Below, in pieces: positions 1 through 10,090 of a stretch of 64,000 bases of DNA. Under the pieces are notes generated by a model, which saw only the letters and a list, made by a program, of their open reading frames with translations, was not told where the DNA came from and made no database searches. This DNA is from Prauserella salsuginis (GTDB taxonomy: Bacteria; Actinomycetota; Actinomycetes; Mycobacteriales; Pseudonocardiaceae). The position numbers were made by a program, and so were the translations under genes. Each line of letters opens with the position of its first letter. Within the stretch, counting starts at the first letter, position 1. The stretch is taken from the NCBI RefSeq assembly GCF_024648885.1, contig NZ_JANBBF010000010.1, forward strand, positions 62,001-126,000, in the 5' to 3' direction.

Positions 1-1670
<1,670 letters not shown>

Positions 1671-1675
1671 CCCGA

Positions 1676-1707
1676 TACCCGGAGCGACTTTCCTTCCGGG
1701 CCCCGCC
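1676..1707 (+). terminator. Possible weak hairpin after purA
   Basis: CCCGGA and TCCGGG form a 6-bp stem around an 11-base loop a few bases after the purA stop. There is no T-run, as is common in high-GC actinobacteria. The stem is short, so this could be chance. Confidence 0.25.
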
Positions 1708-1841
1708 GCCGGCCCCCGTTGACCCGCCCGCACGACTGTTTCTCGGCGCGGGTTCGCGCCCGCCCGACGTTCGGCCGTTGACGCGTCCCGCGTGACGGTC
1801 TGGACCGGCCGGGTGTCGCGGGTGGCTCGGTGGCGGGACGC

Positions 1842-2795
1842 TCAGGTGGCCGTGGCCGTGGCCGTGGCCGTGGCCGACGCGCCGGTGGCCGGTGCCGTCG
1901 CCGCCGTCAGCTCGTGCACCGCCGTGAGGGCCGCGGCGACGCCCGGTGCCTCGCGTCCGCCGCGGCGGACGCAGGTGAGGAACGTGCGGGCGGGCGCGTT
2001 GCCGCCTGTCGGAACCCGTCGCACGTCGAGTCCCGGCGGCAGCTGCGAGAGTCGGGGGTAGAGCGCGACGCCCAGTCCTAGATGGACCAGCGTCGCGACG
2101 AGGCTCGCGTCACAGGCTTCGTGGGCGATCGCGGGGCTGAATCCCGCGGCGGTGCAGGCGGCGAGCACGTGGGCGCGCGCGGCGTCGTCGGGCAGGCCGA
2201 CGATCCACGGTTCGTCGGCGACGTCGGTCAGCCGAACGGTCGGCTGGTCCGCCAGTTCGTGTCCGGTCGGCAGCAGCAGGTCGAACGGGTCCGTCAGCAG
2301 GGTGTGCTGTTCGAAGCGGGGGTCGTCGACGGGCGGGTTGGCGGGCAGCGCCTCGACGACGGCGAGGTCGATCTCGCCCGTGAACAGCAGATCGAAGCAG
2401 TCCACCGCCTCGGCCTCACGCAGGCGCACCGTCAACGACGGGTGCCGTGCCCGCAGGCTTGCCGCGACCGGGCCGAGAAGTCGGCACATCGCCGTGGGGA
2501 ACGCGGCGAGCCGGAGGGTGCCGGTGGGGCCGCCCTGCGTGGCGTGGAGTTCGGCCCTGGCCTGCTGCCAGCGCGCCTCGATGGCGTCGGCGTGGGCGAG
2601 CAGGGTGCGTGCCGCGTCGGTGAGGCGAACGGTGCGGCCGAGCGGTTCGAGCAGGGTGACGTCGAGCTCGCGACCGAGTTGCCGGATCTGCTGGGACGCG
2701 GCCGAGGTCGTCAGGTGGAGGGCGGTCGCGGCGGCGGTGACGGTGCCGTAGTGGTCCACGGCGCGCAGCACGTTGAGTCGGCGCAGGTCCATCAT
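1842..2795 (-). CDS. LysR family transcriptional regulator
   Basis: About 317 aa. The N-terminal winged helix-turn-helix begins MDLRRLNVLRAV and continues TAAATALHLTTSAASQQIRQLGRELDVTLLE, typical of LysR proteins; the rest fits the two-lobed periplasmic-binding-like effector domain. An in-frame ATG lies at 2804 and another at 2792, so the start is uncertain by a few codons; no strong ribosome binding site separates them. The gene is divergent from the small zinc-ribbon gene at 2869, a normal arrangement for a LysR target, but no operator was identified. The C-terminus ends in an unusual Ala-Thr dipeptide run encoded by a hexanucleotide repeat. Confidence 0.88.
   Translation of the reverse strand: MMDLRRLNVLRAVDHYGTVTAAATALHLTTSAASQQIRQLGRELDVTLLEPLGRTVRLTDAARTLLAHADAIEARWQQARAELHATQGGPTGTLRLAAFPTAMCRLLGPVAASLRARHPSLTVRLREAEAVDCFDLLFTGEIDLAVVEALPANPPVDDPRFEQHTLLTDPFDLLLPTGHELADQPTVRLTDVADEPWIVGLPDDAARAHVLAACTAAGFSPAIAHEACDASLVATLVHLGLGVALYPRLSQLPPGLDVRRVPTGGNAPARTFLTCVRRGGREAPGVAAALTAVHELTAATAPATGASATATATATAT
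1846..1875 (+). repeat. GTGGCC hexamer x5
   Basis: Five perfect tandem copies of GTGGCC lie just inside the 3' end of the LysR gene and encode its (Ala-Thr) tail. The unit is six bases, so copy-number change would lengthen or shorten the tail without shifting frame. Confidence 0.85.
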
Positions 2796-2868
2796 GAAGG
2801 CCATTCTTCACGGTTTCGTCCAAAAATCGAACCTGGACCTTCACGTATTCCGGCCGCACGGTGGAGTC

Positions 2869-3096
2869 ATGACGACATGCCCGTTCTGCGGTTGGCCCGA
2901 CAGCGACGTCGTAGCCGTGCTGTCCCGGCACCGGACCCCCGAAGGAGCGACCGTCTGGACCCGCTGTGCCTGCGGTTCGCTGCAGACCCGCGTGGTCGGC
3001 GCGGCGGGAACGGAGGTGGTCGTTCGCGGCCGCCCGCACGAGGCCGAAGCCCGGCCTGTCACGGACACCCCCGGCGACGTCCCCTGCGACAAGTGA
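2869..3096 (+). CDS. Small zinc-ribbon protein
   Basis: 75 aa. Residues 4-7 (CPFC) and 33-35 (CAC) give two Cys pairs spaced about 25 residues apart, the layout of a small zinc ribbon. Between them are SRHRTPEGATVWTRC, resembling a family of uncharacterised short actinobacterial proteins. Start at ATG 2869, preceded by GTGGAG; upstream in-frame codons are not needed. The last eleven residues (TDTPGDVPCDK) are encoded by DNA that is part of a dispersed repeat also found at 4599, so the C-terminus may have been replaced by repeat insertion. Function unknown; nucleic-acid binding is possible. Confidence 0.7.
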   Translation: MTTCPFCGWPDSDVVAVLSRHRTPEGATVWTRCACGSLQTRVVGAAGTEVVVRGRPHEAEARPVTDTPGDVPCDK

Positions 3097-3124
3097 AGCG
3101 CCCCGAAGGGCACCTGTGGGGCAA
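3065..3124 (+). repeat. Dispersed palindromic repeat, copy 1
   Basis: Shares about 60 bases with 4599-4660: a left part (ACCCCCGGCGACGTCC, then CTG, GACA) and a right palindrome (GCCCCGAAGG-GCA-CCTGTGGGGC, two mismatches in the stem). The left part codes for the tail of the zinc-ribbon protein; the palindrome starts two bases after its stop codon and could act as its terminator. Confidence 0.75.
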
Positions 3125-3324
3125 CGGCAGAACACTGCCGCGTGGAGCGCGTCCGTTTGGGTGATGGGACAGGGTGGGAGCCACGAATCCCTCGCGGGTG
3201 CGCTCGGGCCGGCGGCGGTATGCCCGCCACCCATCCGCGGCCGACGGAGCGGATTTGTCTGGTTCTTCCGCTGCTGCTGGGAGCCCTCTGCTAACTTCCT
3301 GCGCACGATCGCGAGGGGGTATCG

Positions 3325-4575
3325 ATGGGGGCACCGTATCCGCAACCGGGGCGACCCGATTGGAGTCCGCAACAGTCCACACCGGCCTGGCAGAGGCCTC
3401 CGATGGGCGGGATGCCGCCGACCGGCGGGCGACCGAAGCGACCGCGTCGCCACTGGTGGTGGTTAGTCCCCGCATTCGCCGTCGTGCTCGCCGCCGTGAT
3501 CGTCGTCCCCATCGCGTTGTCCGGCAGTGACGACTCGTCCGGCGCGCAGGTGCGGACTCCGGTGGACGAGGAACAGAAGCCGCCGGAGCCGCTCCCCGAC
3601 GACAGTGACAGGCGTGCCGCACTCACCACACTGGATGACATCGACCCGTGTGACCTGCTGGACGTCAGAGACCTCAAACGGCCCGACGGGGTGGAGAAGG
3701 TCGCCGTCAGTTCGCATCAGTGCGTTTTCGCGGGAGGCGGTGAGAGCTTGACCGTCACGCTCGGCACCGAGCTCGGCCATCTCCGCCGGATCGAGTCCGC
3801 GGAAGAACCGGTGGCCGGTGTCAAGGCGTACAGCATGCAGGGCGATATCGAAGGCCCCGGCTCCTGCACGTGGTCCGTTCCTGTCACCTTCACCGATGTC
3901 ATCGAGTTCCGTTACGAGACGGGGTCGGACGAGGGCGACGTTTCCTGTTCGTCGATCAAGAGGTATGCCGAACGAGGAGTTCGGACTGTCCGGTCCTCAG
4001 GGCACGGCTCGCTGTTCTTCGAGCCGGACGAGCCGGACGTCGCGGCGCGCGGGGACTGCCGGTACTTCTTCCAGCCCGGTGGTGTCGAGGACTGCCACCC
4101 CTACAGCGGTGCGGACCCCCGGCTGAAGGGCGAGGAGCTGTTGGCCGCGGCTGACGAGGACCGCAATGTGCAGTGCGCCGTCTTCAAGGACGCGATCGAG
4201 GACAATTTCGGCTCGCAGCTGTCACCGGTGGTGTGGGGCGAGCACTGTTTTTTCGTTAGTCCGGATAACACGTATCTGTTCAGGGTGAACGCCGATCCGT
4301 CATTTGCGCCAGATGAGTACGGCGCCATCGGCGAGAACAGGCGTGAGGTGTCTCTGGGCGGTTTCCCCGCCATCACGTTCGATGGAGCCCCGAACCTCCA
4401 CGACGTCTACCTGTCGCCGTACAGGGACCTCAGCCGGGCCGGGATTCTCCATATCAGTGCCAGGCCGCTGGCTGGGCGTGGGACGTATCGCGACGACTAT
4501 CGGGAACTCTCGGATGCGGAGATCGACAAGGTGTACGCCTTGATGGCGCAGTCCGCCAAGGCTCACTTCGGGTAG
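3325..4575 (+). CDS. Membrane-anchored DUF3558-like protein
   Basis: 416 aa, start ATG 3325 with GAGGGG upstream. Residues 1-43 are a Pro/Gly-rich cytoplasmic tail ending in basic residues (RPKRPRRH). Residues 46-66 form one membrane helix, and the rest is extracytoplasmic. The outer part looks like two related domains: a first with DIDPCDLLDVRDL and a paired Cys in SHQCVF, and a second with CAVFKDAIE and GEHCFFVS. The Cys pairs and the length of each unit suit DUF3558-type lipoprotein/envelope domains, though this assignment is by eye. It faces the convergent phosphodiesterase gene. No role can be named. Confidence 0.65.
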   Translation: MGAPYPQPGRPDWSPQQSTPAWQRPPMGGMPPTGGRPKRPRRHWWWLVPAFAVVLAAVIVVPIALSGSDDSSGAQVRTPVDEEQKPPEPLPDDSDRRAALTTLDDIDPCDLLDVRDLKRPDGVEKVAVSSHQCVFAGGGESLTVTLGTELGHLRRIESAEEPVAGVKAYSMQGDIEGPGSCTWSVPVTFTDVIEFRYETGSDEGDVSCSSIKRYAERGVRTVRSSGHGSLFFEPDEPDVAARGDCRYFFQPGGVEDCHPYSGADPRLKGEELLAAADEDRNVQCAVFKDAIEDNFGSQLSPVVWGEHCFFVSPDNTYLFRVNADPSFAPDEYGAIGENRREVSLGGFPAITFDGAPNLHDVYLSPYRDLSRAGILHISARPLAGRGTYRDDYRELSDAEIDKVYALMAQSAKAHFG

Positions 4576-4598
4576 TCCCGAGCCTCTCGCAACGCGAA

Positions 4599-4684
4599 TA
4601 CCCCCGGCGACGTCCGCTGGGACACGTCAACGCCCCGAAGGGCACCTTCGGGGCGTTGAGTGCCCCAAAGGTGCCCTTCGGGGC
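4599..4684 (+). terminator. Double palindromic repeat between convergent genes
   Basis: Holds two hairpins. The first (4629-4657) has a perfect 13-bp stem, AACGCCCCGAAGG, with a 3-base loop. The second (4662-4684) has a 10-bp stem with one mismatch. It lies between the stops of two convergent genes and can serve as a bidirectional terminator. It is the best copy of the dispersed repeat seen at 3065, 16491 and 27773. Confidence 0.8.
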
Positions 4685-4701
4685 GACAGGGCTTCTCCGC
4701 G

Positions 4702-5853
4702 TTACTCGGCCGCCTCGATGACGACGTCCGGGTGGTCGGCGAACAGGCCGTCGACGCCGGTGTCCCACACGGCCTCGGCCCAGCCGAGCGCGTCGCCCCA
4801 CTCCGCCGGGTCGTCGGACGAGTCGTAGTCGGCGGGCAGGAACTCGTTCTCCGCACGGAAGGTCCACGGCACGACGCTCAGCCCGGCGGCGTGGGAGTCG
4901 TCGACGAGCGACGTCGGCTCCGTGGTGTTGCCGTCGGCGTCGAGCGGGATGATCTGCCCGATCGACGGCCCGAGCCCGTCCGCGTACGTGGCGATCTCGC
5001 GGAGGCCCTCCGGTGTGGTCATGTCCTCGTACGTGCGCGGGTCACCGGACTTGACGAAGTCGTACGGCGCGCCCGAGGTCGAGGTCAACTGCACCAGCGG
5101 CACGCGCACCTGGTCGTCGAGCTCCTTGAGGTTGGTCACCTCGAACGACTGCACCTGCACCTTCGCGTTCGGGCGGTTGAGGTGGTTGCGGTTCAGCGCC
5201 TCGACCAGCTTCGGCTCCAGCGCGAGCCCCTGCTCCTGGAAGTACGTCGGGTGCTTGGTCTCGGGGAAGATGCCGATCGGCCGGTGCAGCTCGCGGCTCA
5301 GCTGCTGGGAGAGGTCGATGACCTCCTGCAGCGTCGGGATCTCGAAGCGGCCGTCGTAGATCGTGTTGTTCGGCCGGATCTCCGGCAGTCGCTCCTTCGC
5401 CCGCAGCGTCTTGAGCTCGGCCAGTGTGAAGTCCTCGGCGAACCAGCCGGTCATGGGTTCGCCGTCGACGAGCTTGGTGGTCTTGCGGTCGGCGAACTCG
5501 GGCCGGTCGGCCACGTCGGTGGTGCCGCCGATCTCCGGCTCGTGCCGCGCGACCAGCACACCGTCCGACGTCGTGACGAGGTCGGGCTCGATGTAGTCGG
5601 CACCCATCCGCGCGGCGAGCTCGTACGAGGCCAGCGTGTGCTCGGGCCGGTAGCCGGACGCACCGCGGTGACCGACGACGATGCGGTCGTCGGCGTGTGC
5701 GCCGCTGCCCTGAGCGGCGTCCGCCTGGCCGGCTTCGGCCCGCGAGGGCCCGGACTGGGCGGCGCCGGGAACCGCTCCGGTGGTGGCGAGCACGGCCACC
5801 GCGCCGAGCGCCACCACTCCGAGGCGCTTACGGAATCGGGATGTGAATGCCAT
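4702..5853 (-). CDS. Secreted glycerophosphodiester phosphodiesterase
   Basis: 383 aa GlpQ/UgpQ-like enzyme that hydrolyses deacylated phospholipids to glycerol 3-phosphate and an alcohol. Residues 1-33 form a signal peptide (RFRKRLGVVALGAVAVLA, then AxA-type cleavage near AVPGAA), so it acts outside the cell. The TIM-barrel motifs are present: HRG (62-64), the metal-binding EPD (Glu89, Asp91), His104 in VARHEPEIGG, and ETKHPTYF in the middle. The start ATG 5853 has a GAGAGGA box somewhat far upstream (about 13 bases). It is divergent from purD and convergent with the DUF3558-like gene. Confidence 0.92.
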   Translation of the reverse strand: MAFTSRFRKRLGVVALGAVAVLATTGAVPGAAQSGPSRAEAGQADAAQGSGAHADDRIVVGHRGASGYRPEHTLASYELAARMGADYIEPDLVTTSDGVLVARHEPEIGGTTDVADRPEFADRKTTKLVDGEPMTGWFAEDFTLAELKTLRAKERLPEIRPNNTIYDGRFEIPTLQEVIDLSQQLSRELHRPIGIFPETKHPTYFQEQGLALEPKLVEALNRNHLNRPNAKVQVQSFEVTNLKELDDQVRVPLVQLTSTSGAPYDFVKSGDPRTYEDMTTPEGLREIATYADGLGPSIGQIIPLDADGNTTEPTSLVDDSHAAGLSVVPWTFRAENEFLPADYDSSDDPAEWGDALGWAEAVWDTGVDGLFADHPDVVIEAAE

Positions 5854-5982
5854 GAGTCGTCGCTGGTCCTCTCTCGATCCGGTAGGGACGTTCGCCTACG
5901 TTCGCGGCCGCGGTCGACCACCCGGCGACAGCGTGGCAGCCGCGGAGGTACATGCCGATGAACGAGCGGATATTGGCATGTC

Positions 5983-5988
5983 TACGCT
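5983..5988 (+). promoter_or_regulatory. -10 box of purD, leaderless type
   Basis: TACGCT ends 8 bases before the purD GTG. A transcript starting 7-8 bases downstream would begin at the start codon. No clear -35 box was seen. Confidence 0.5.
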
Positions 5989-5996
5989 GAGGAATC

Positions 5997-7259
5997 GTGC
6001 GCTTCCTGGTTATCGGCTCCGGAGCCCGTGAGCACGCCCTCGTACTCGCCGCGTCGCAGGACCCGGCGGTAACGGCGATCGCTTGCGCGCCCGGCAACGC
6101 CGGCACCGCGACCCTCGCCGAACCGCTCGGTGTCGACCTGACCGACCCGGCTGCCATCGCGGCTCTCGCCGAGCAGTGGCGGGCCGACCTCGTGGTGATC
6201 GGCCCCGAGGTGCCGCTCGTCACCGGTGCGGCCGACGCCGTCCGCAAGGCGGGCATCCCGTGTTTCGGCCCGTCGGCGGCAGCGGCCCGGATCGAAGGCT
6301 CCAAGGCGTTCGCCAAGGACGTCATGACCGCCGCAGGGGTGCCGACGGCCCACAGTGAGGTCGTCGACAACCCGGCGCATCTCGACGCCGCGCTCGCCCG
6401 GTTCGGCCCGACCTGGGTCGTGAAGGACGACGGTCTCGCGGCCGGCAAGGGCGTCGTCGTCACGACCGACGTCGAGCAGGCGCGTAAGCACGCGCTGATG
6501 TTGCTCGACGGCGGTCACCCGGTGGTACTCGAGTCGTTCCTCGACGGGCCGGAGGCGTCGCTGTTCTGCCTGGTCGACGGGCGCACCGTGGTGCCGCTGC
6601 TGCCGGCGCAGGACTTCAAGCGCGTCGGTGACGGCGACTCCGGCCCGAACACCGGCGGCATGGGCGCCTACGTCCCGCTGTCGTGGGTTCCCGACGGCTT
6701 CGTCGACGACGTCGTCGAGCGGATCATCCAGCCCGTGGTCGACGAGATGGCCGCGCGCGATTCGGCGTTCACCGGACTGTTGTACGCGGGGCTGGCGCTG
6801 ACGAGTGACGGTCCGCAGGTCATCGAGTTCAACTGCCGCTTCGGCGACCCCGAGACACAGGCCGTGCTGGCGCTGCTGCGTACGCCGATCGCCGGGCTGC
6901 TCCACGCCACCGCCACCGGCACGCTGGCCGAGCAGCCGGAGCTGGAATGGGCCGACGGCAGTGCGGTGACGGTGGTCGTCGCCGCCGACGGTTACCCCGG
7001 CAAACCGCTGGTCGGCGATGTGATCACCGGCGGTGAAGCCGACGGCGTGCTCCACGCGGGCACGCGCAGGCGGGACGACGGTGCGGTCGTCTCCAGCGGC
7101 GGCCGGGTGCTGTCGGTCGTCGGCACCGGTGCGGACCTGGAGGAGGCCCGGGCAGAGGCGTACGAGCGCATCGCCGGGGTCGGGCTCGCAGGGGCTCATC
7201 ACCGCACCGACATCGCCGCGCGCGCCGCTCGCGGCGAGGTGTCGATCCCGGGGCGCTGA
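5997..7259 (+). CDS. purD: Phosphoribosylamine-glycine ligase
   Basis: 420 aa, full length. It joins 5-phosphoribosylamine and glycine using ATP (second step of purine synthesis). The N-terminal Rossmann-like part begins [15 protein letters not shown], the PurD signature. Next comes the ATP-grasp domain with [16 protein letters not shown] and [12 protein letters not shown], then the loop [10 protein letters not shown] and the metal-binding segment [12 protein letters not shown]. Start is GTG 5997; there is no Shine-Dalgarno at the right distance but a TACGCT box lies just upstream, so translation is probably leaderless. It stands alone between a phosphodiesterase gene on the other strand and the type VII module. 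Confidence 0.97.
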   Translation: MRFLVIGSGAREHALVLAASQDPAVTAIACAPGNAGTATLAEPLGVDLTDPAAIAALAEQWRADLVVIGPEVPLVTGAADAVRKAGIPCFGPSAAAARIEGSKAFAKDVMTAAGVPTAHSEVVDNPAHLDAALARFGPTWVVKDDGLAAGKGVVVTTDVEQARKHALMLLDGGHPVVLESFLDGPEASLFCLVDGRTVVPLLPAQDFKRVGDGDSGPNTGGMGAYVPLSWVPDGFVDDVVERIIQPVVDEMAARDSAFTGLLYAGLALTSDGPQVIEFNCRFGDPETQAVLALLRTPIAGLLHATATGTLAEQPELEWADGSAVTVVVAADGYPGKPLVGDVITGGEADGVLHAGTRRRDDGAVVSSGGRVLSVVGTGADLEEARAEAYERIAGVGLAGAHHRTDIAARAARGEVSIPGR

Positions 7260-7616
7260 ACCCGGCGCACCCCCATGGCGCGGTGACCCGTGGCGCGGTG
7301 ACCGGGCGCCGACGGTCCGTGAAGCCGCAGCGCCGACGGCACGGTGCGACTGCGCCGACGGCGCGTGAAGCGGCAGAGCCGACGGCACGGTGCGGCAGGG
7401 CCGACCGTGCGGTGCGGCTGCTGGCGGTGTGTTCCCGCACCCTTCCGTCTCGTGCCGGTGGCCCGCCGGTTCGACGGTGTCCGCGGGCGGCGGAAAATCC
7501 GACGATCGGACGGAACCGTCGTCCGGGTGAGCTCGTCAAAGTTCAGGTCACTGTCACATTCTGGTTGGTAGCCTGCGTGAGAATCGGATGACTACCGGCC
7601 GTTACAGGGGGTGCGC
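7260..7616. repeat. Intergenic region with degenerate GC-rich repeats
   Basis: 357 bases without a supported gene. The first half (about 7275-7430) is built from degenerate copies of GCCGACGGCACGGTGCG and CGTGAAGCCGCAGAG-like segments. The second half, next to the PE gene, is less repetitive and has lower GC (for example AAAGTTCAGGTCACTGTCACATTCTGG), where its promoter probably lies; no -10/-35 pair is convincing. Confidence 0.5.
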
Positions 7617-8135
7617 ATGCCGTCAGAGGTGAGCGAGTCGCGGGCCGGCGAGCCGGCGGGCGCGGAGGCCGCGTTCGCGGCGGCCAGCACTGCGTTCGCG
7701 GGCGACTCGGCCGGTTCGAACGGCGGGAGTGGCAACGGCCAGGGCGGCCCGTTCGGTGGTTCGGACGTCATCCCCGGGGCCGGTGCGTTCCCCTCGGTCC
7801 CTTCCGCCAGTGACATCGACGTCGCGCCCGACAAGGTCGCCGACGTGGCGCGGATCATCGAGGCACAGGCCGACGCGCTGGACAAGAAACTGTCCGAGCA
7901 CCTCAGCTCACTGCGCATCCAGGCGCCCGCGGAGGACATCGTGTCGCAGCACGCCGTCGAGGCGTGGAACGACGTCGTCAGCGCCCCCGAGGACTCCTAC
8001 GCCGCGCACGCGCGCGCGTACGTCGAGGACCTGCGGTCCCTGGCGACCCAGCTGCGCAAGGCGGGTGAGAGGTACTCCGAATCCGACGAGGAGAAGGCGG
8101 ATGCTCTCGGTGGCGGACGAGGCCTTCCCGGCTAG
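7617..8135 (+). CDS. PE-like type VII secretion substrate
   Basis: 172 aa. Residues 1-60 are Ala/Gly/Ser-rich. Residues from about 65 form two amphipathic helices (DIDVAPDKVADVARIIEAQ and HARAYVEDLRSLATQLRKAG), the hairpin expected for PE proteins. YSESD near the C-terminus fits the YxxxD/E export signal that follows the second helix in ESX substrates. ATG 7617 has AGGGGG six bases upstream and is preferred to GTG 7611. It is the first gene of a PE-PPE-EspG-EspC module; PE and PPE proteins normally leave the cell as a heterodimer. Assigned from architecture and neighbours rather than a full-length match. Confidence 0.75.
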   Translation: MPSEVSESRAGEPAGAEAAFAAASTAFAGDSAGSNGGSGNGQGGPFGGSDVIPGAGAFPSVPSASDIDVAPDKVADVARIIEAQADALDKKLSEHLSSLRIQAPAEDIVSQHAVEAWNDVVSAPEDSYAAHARAYVEDLRSLATQLRKAGERYSESDEEKADALGGGRGLPG

Positions 8136-8232
8136 TCCCGGTCCGGCCCGCTCCCGGCGCTCACTTCGGGACGCCGACGCTGTCCAGGTTTTCTCGACCG
8201 TGCGGTCGAAGCGGAAGTAGAGGGAAATCGAC

Positions 8233-10083
8233 ATGGCGATGGATGTCTCGCAGCGTGCGAACGAGATCCGCAACCACCGGTTCGACGGCTACACGAACAA
8301 CATGCTGGCCGACGAGGTCGAGGTGTTCCGCAGCGGCGCGGGCGCGGGCGGCATCGGTGAGGCCGTCACCGCGTTGAAGGCGGTCGGCAAGGCGTTGGAC
8401 GAGACCGAGCGGACGCTGCGGACCGAACTGGGCAAGCTCGGTGTCGAGTGGCGCGGTGACGCCGGCGATGAGGCGTTCCGGTGGATGACCGGGCAGGCCG
8501 ACTTCTCCGAGGAGGCCCAGACCAAGGTCGAGGCGTGTGCCAAGAAGATCTTCGCGCAGGGTGAGGCGTTCAACCGCACGGTGCACAAGCTGCCCGACGC
8601 CCAGTCCCTCCGGCAGGGTTCCGGTGGTTACGGCCTCATGGACTCGCTCGGCAGCCTCATCGGCTTCGAGACCGACAACGCCCAGCGTGTCGCGCAGGGG
8701 CAGGAGGCGCGGGCGCAGGCGCTCGAGGCCCTCAACGGCTACGCGAGCGAGTCCGGCGAGAACCTGTCGGACCTGCCGCAGCTGAACGCCCCCACGCCGA
8801 TGTCGGCCGTGGTGTCCGCCGATGTGCCGACCGAGGTCGACGCGGGCGGTCCGCCGACACCGCCGGACGTGACCGAGGTGCCCGCGGATGCGCCCACGGG
8901 CGACCGCACCGAGTCGTCGGGTGTGGCGCCGCCTGCGCCTGTCGACGGGCCCGGGGCGTCCGCGCCGGTCCACCACGTCCCGCAGCCTGCCCAGCCGCCG
9001 CCCGCCAACCAGAGCGCTCCGCTGGCCCCGCCGCCCGGTACCGGTTCGGCCCAGCCGACGCCGAACCCGAGCACGGCGCCGTCGTCGACCACACCGTCGA
9101 CGAGTGCCCCGGTGACGTCGTCGCCGAACGCGGGCTACGGCTACGTGAACGTGCCGCGTCCGGGCACGGGATCGGGGTCGGGAGGTCCGCAGTACTCGGG
9201 CTCTCCGTACCATCCCGGCTCTCCGCAGTACCCGGGTTCGCAGCAGCAGTCCGGTGGCTCGGCCCAGCCGGGTGGCCCGACGGGCGCCGCGCCCGCGAAC
9301 CCGGCCGCGCCCGGCTCGGGTGGCGCACCGACGGCCGGTGGGACTCCCGGCGCGATCGGGAAGCCGGGCACGCCCGGTGCTCCGGGGACGCCTGCCGCCC
9401 CGGGTACCCCCGCAAATCCCGGTACCCCCGCGAATCCGGGCACGCCTGCGAACCCGGGCCAGCCGGGCGGCCAGTCCGGCGTGGGCAAGTTCCCCTCGTC
9501 GGGCGGTGCTTCGCCCGTGGCGCCGGCGCCTGGGCCCGTCACCGGTGGTCCCGCTCCCGGAAGTGGAGGCGGAGTGGCGGTGCCGCCCCCGGGAATGGTC
9601 GGCGGCAAGGCCGGTGTCCCTGTATCGGGTGATCAGGATCTGCAGAAGGGCAAGTCGTTCGGCGTCGCACCGGTCGTCGGCGGTACGGCCGCGCCCGGCG
9701 CGAGCGGCACGACGGCGTCGCCGAAGTCACCGGGGTTCAGCGCCAACGACCTCGGCGGTGCCGCGGGAGCGGTGGCCGCGGGCGGTATCGCGGGCGCGCT
9801 GGCCGGCGACAGTGACCGCAGTGGCGGCCGGGGCGGAGCGCCGCGTTCGCCGCACCAGTCCCAGATCGGGGACCTGCCCGAGGAGCAGTCCAGGGCGCAG
9901 CAGAACCAGACGTCGAAGTCCGAGCAGGACCGGCGCAGCATGATGCAGAAGGCGGCGCCGCAGGAGGGCGACGAGGACGACACGCACGTGCGCCGGTACG
10001 GCGTCGACGACAAGGACCTGTTCGTCGACCAGCGCATGGTCGCTCCCGACACGATCGGCGACCCGAACTCGGAACAACGGTGA
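8233..10083 (+). CDS. PPE-like type VII secretion substrate
   Basis: 616 aa. Residues 1-180 are helical and contain WRG at 73-75 (LGVEWRGDAGDEAF), the turn motif of WXG/PPE proteins. Residues about 190-560 are a long Pro/Gly/Ser/Ala-rich region, including collagen-like GTPANP repeats (bases about 9370-9460) and YPGS/YHPGS units. The end is conserved-looking and charged (VDDKDLFVDQRMVAPDTIGD). AGGGA lies 7 bases before ATG 8233; ATG 8239 is an alternative. It lies 97 bases after the PE gene and 7 before the EspG gene, so the three are probably one operon. The predicted role is export with the PE partner; the repeat region may reach into or through the wall. Confidence 0.82.
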   Translation: MAMDVSQRANEIRNHRFDGYTNNMLADEVEVFRSGAGAGGIGEAVTALKAVGKALDETERTLRTELGKLGVEWRGDAGDEAFRWMTGQADFSEEAQTKVEACAKKIFAQGEAFNRTVHKLPDAQSLRQGSGGYGLMDSLGSLIGFETDNAQRVAQGQEARAQALEALNGYASESGENLSDLPQLNAPTPMSAVVSADVPTEVDAGGPPTPPDVTEVPADAPTGDRTESSGVAPPAPVDGPGASAPVHHVPQPAQPPPANQSAPLAPPPGTGSAQPTPNPSTAPSSTTPSTSAPVTSSPNAGYGYVNVPRPGTGSGSGGPQYSGSPYHPGSPQYPGSQQQSGGSAQPGGPTGAAPANPAAPGSGGAPTAGGTPGAIGKPGTPGAPGTPAAPGTPANPGTPANPGTPANPGQPGGQSGVGKFPSSGGASPVAPAPGPVTGGPAPGSGGGVAVPPPGMVGGKAGVPVSGDQDLQKGKSFGVAPVVGGTAAPGASGTTASPKSPGFSANDLGGAAGAVAAGGIAGALAGDSDRSGGRGGAPRSPHQSQIGDLPEEQSRAQQNQTSKSEQDRRSMMQKAAPQEGDEDDTHVRRYGVDDKDLFVDQRMVAPDTIGDPNSEQR

Positions 10084-10090
10084 GCCGCCG

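Noticed and set aside
4456-4867. Frames containing PEGHLWG/PEGALRG peptides (also near 2841-3230)
   Set aside because: These peptides are translations of the dispersed palindromic repeat, not a protein family.
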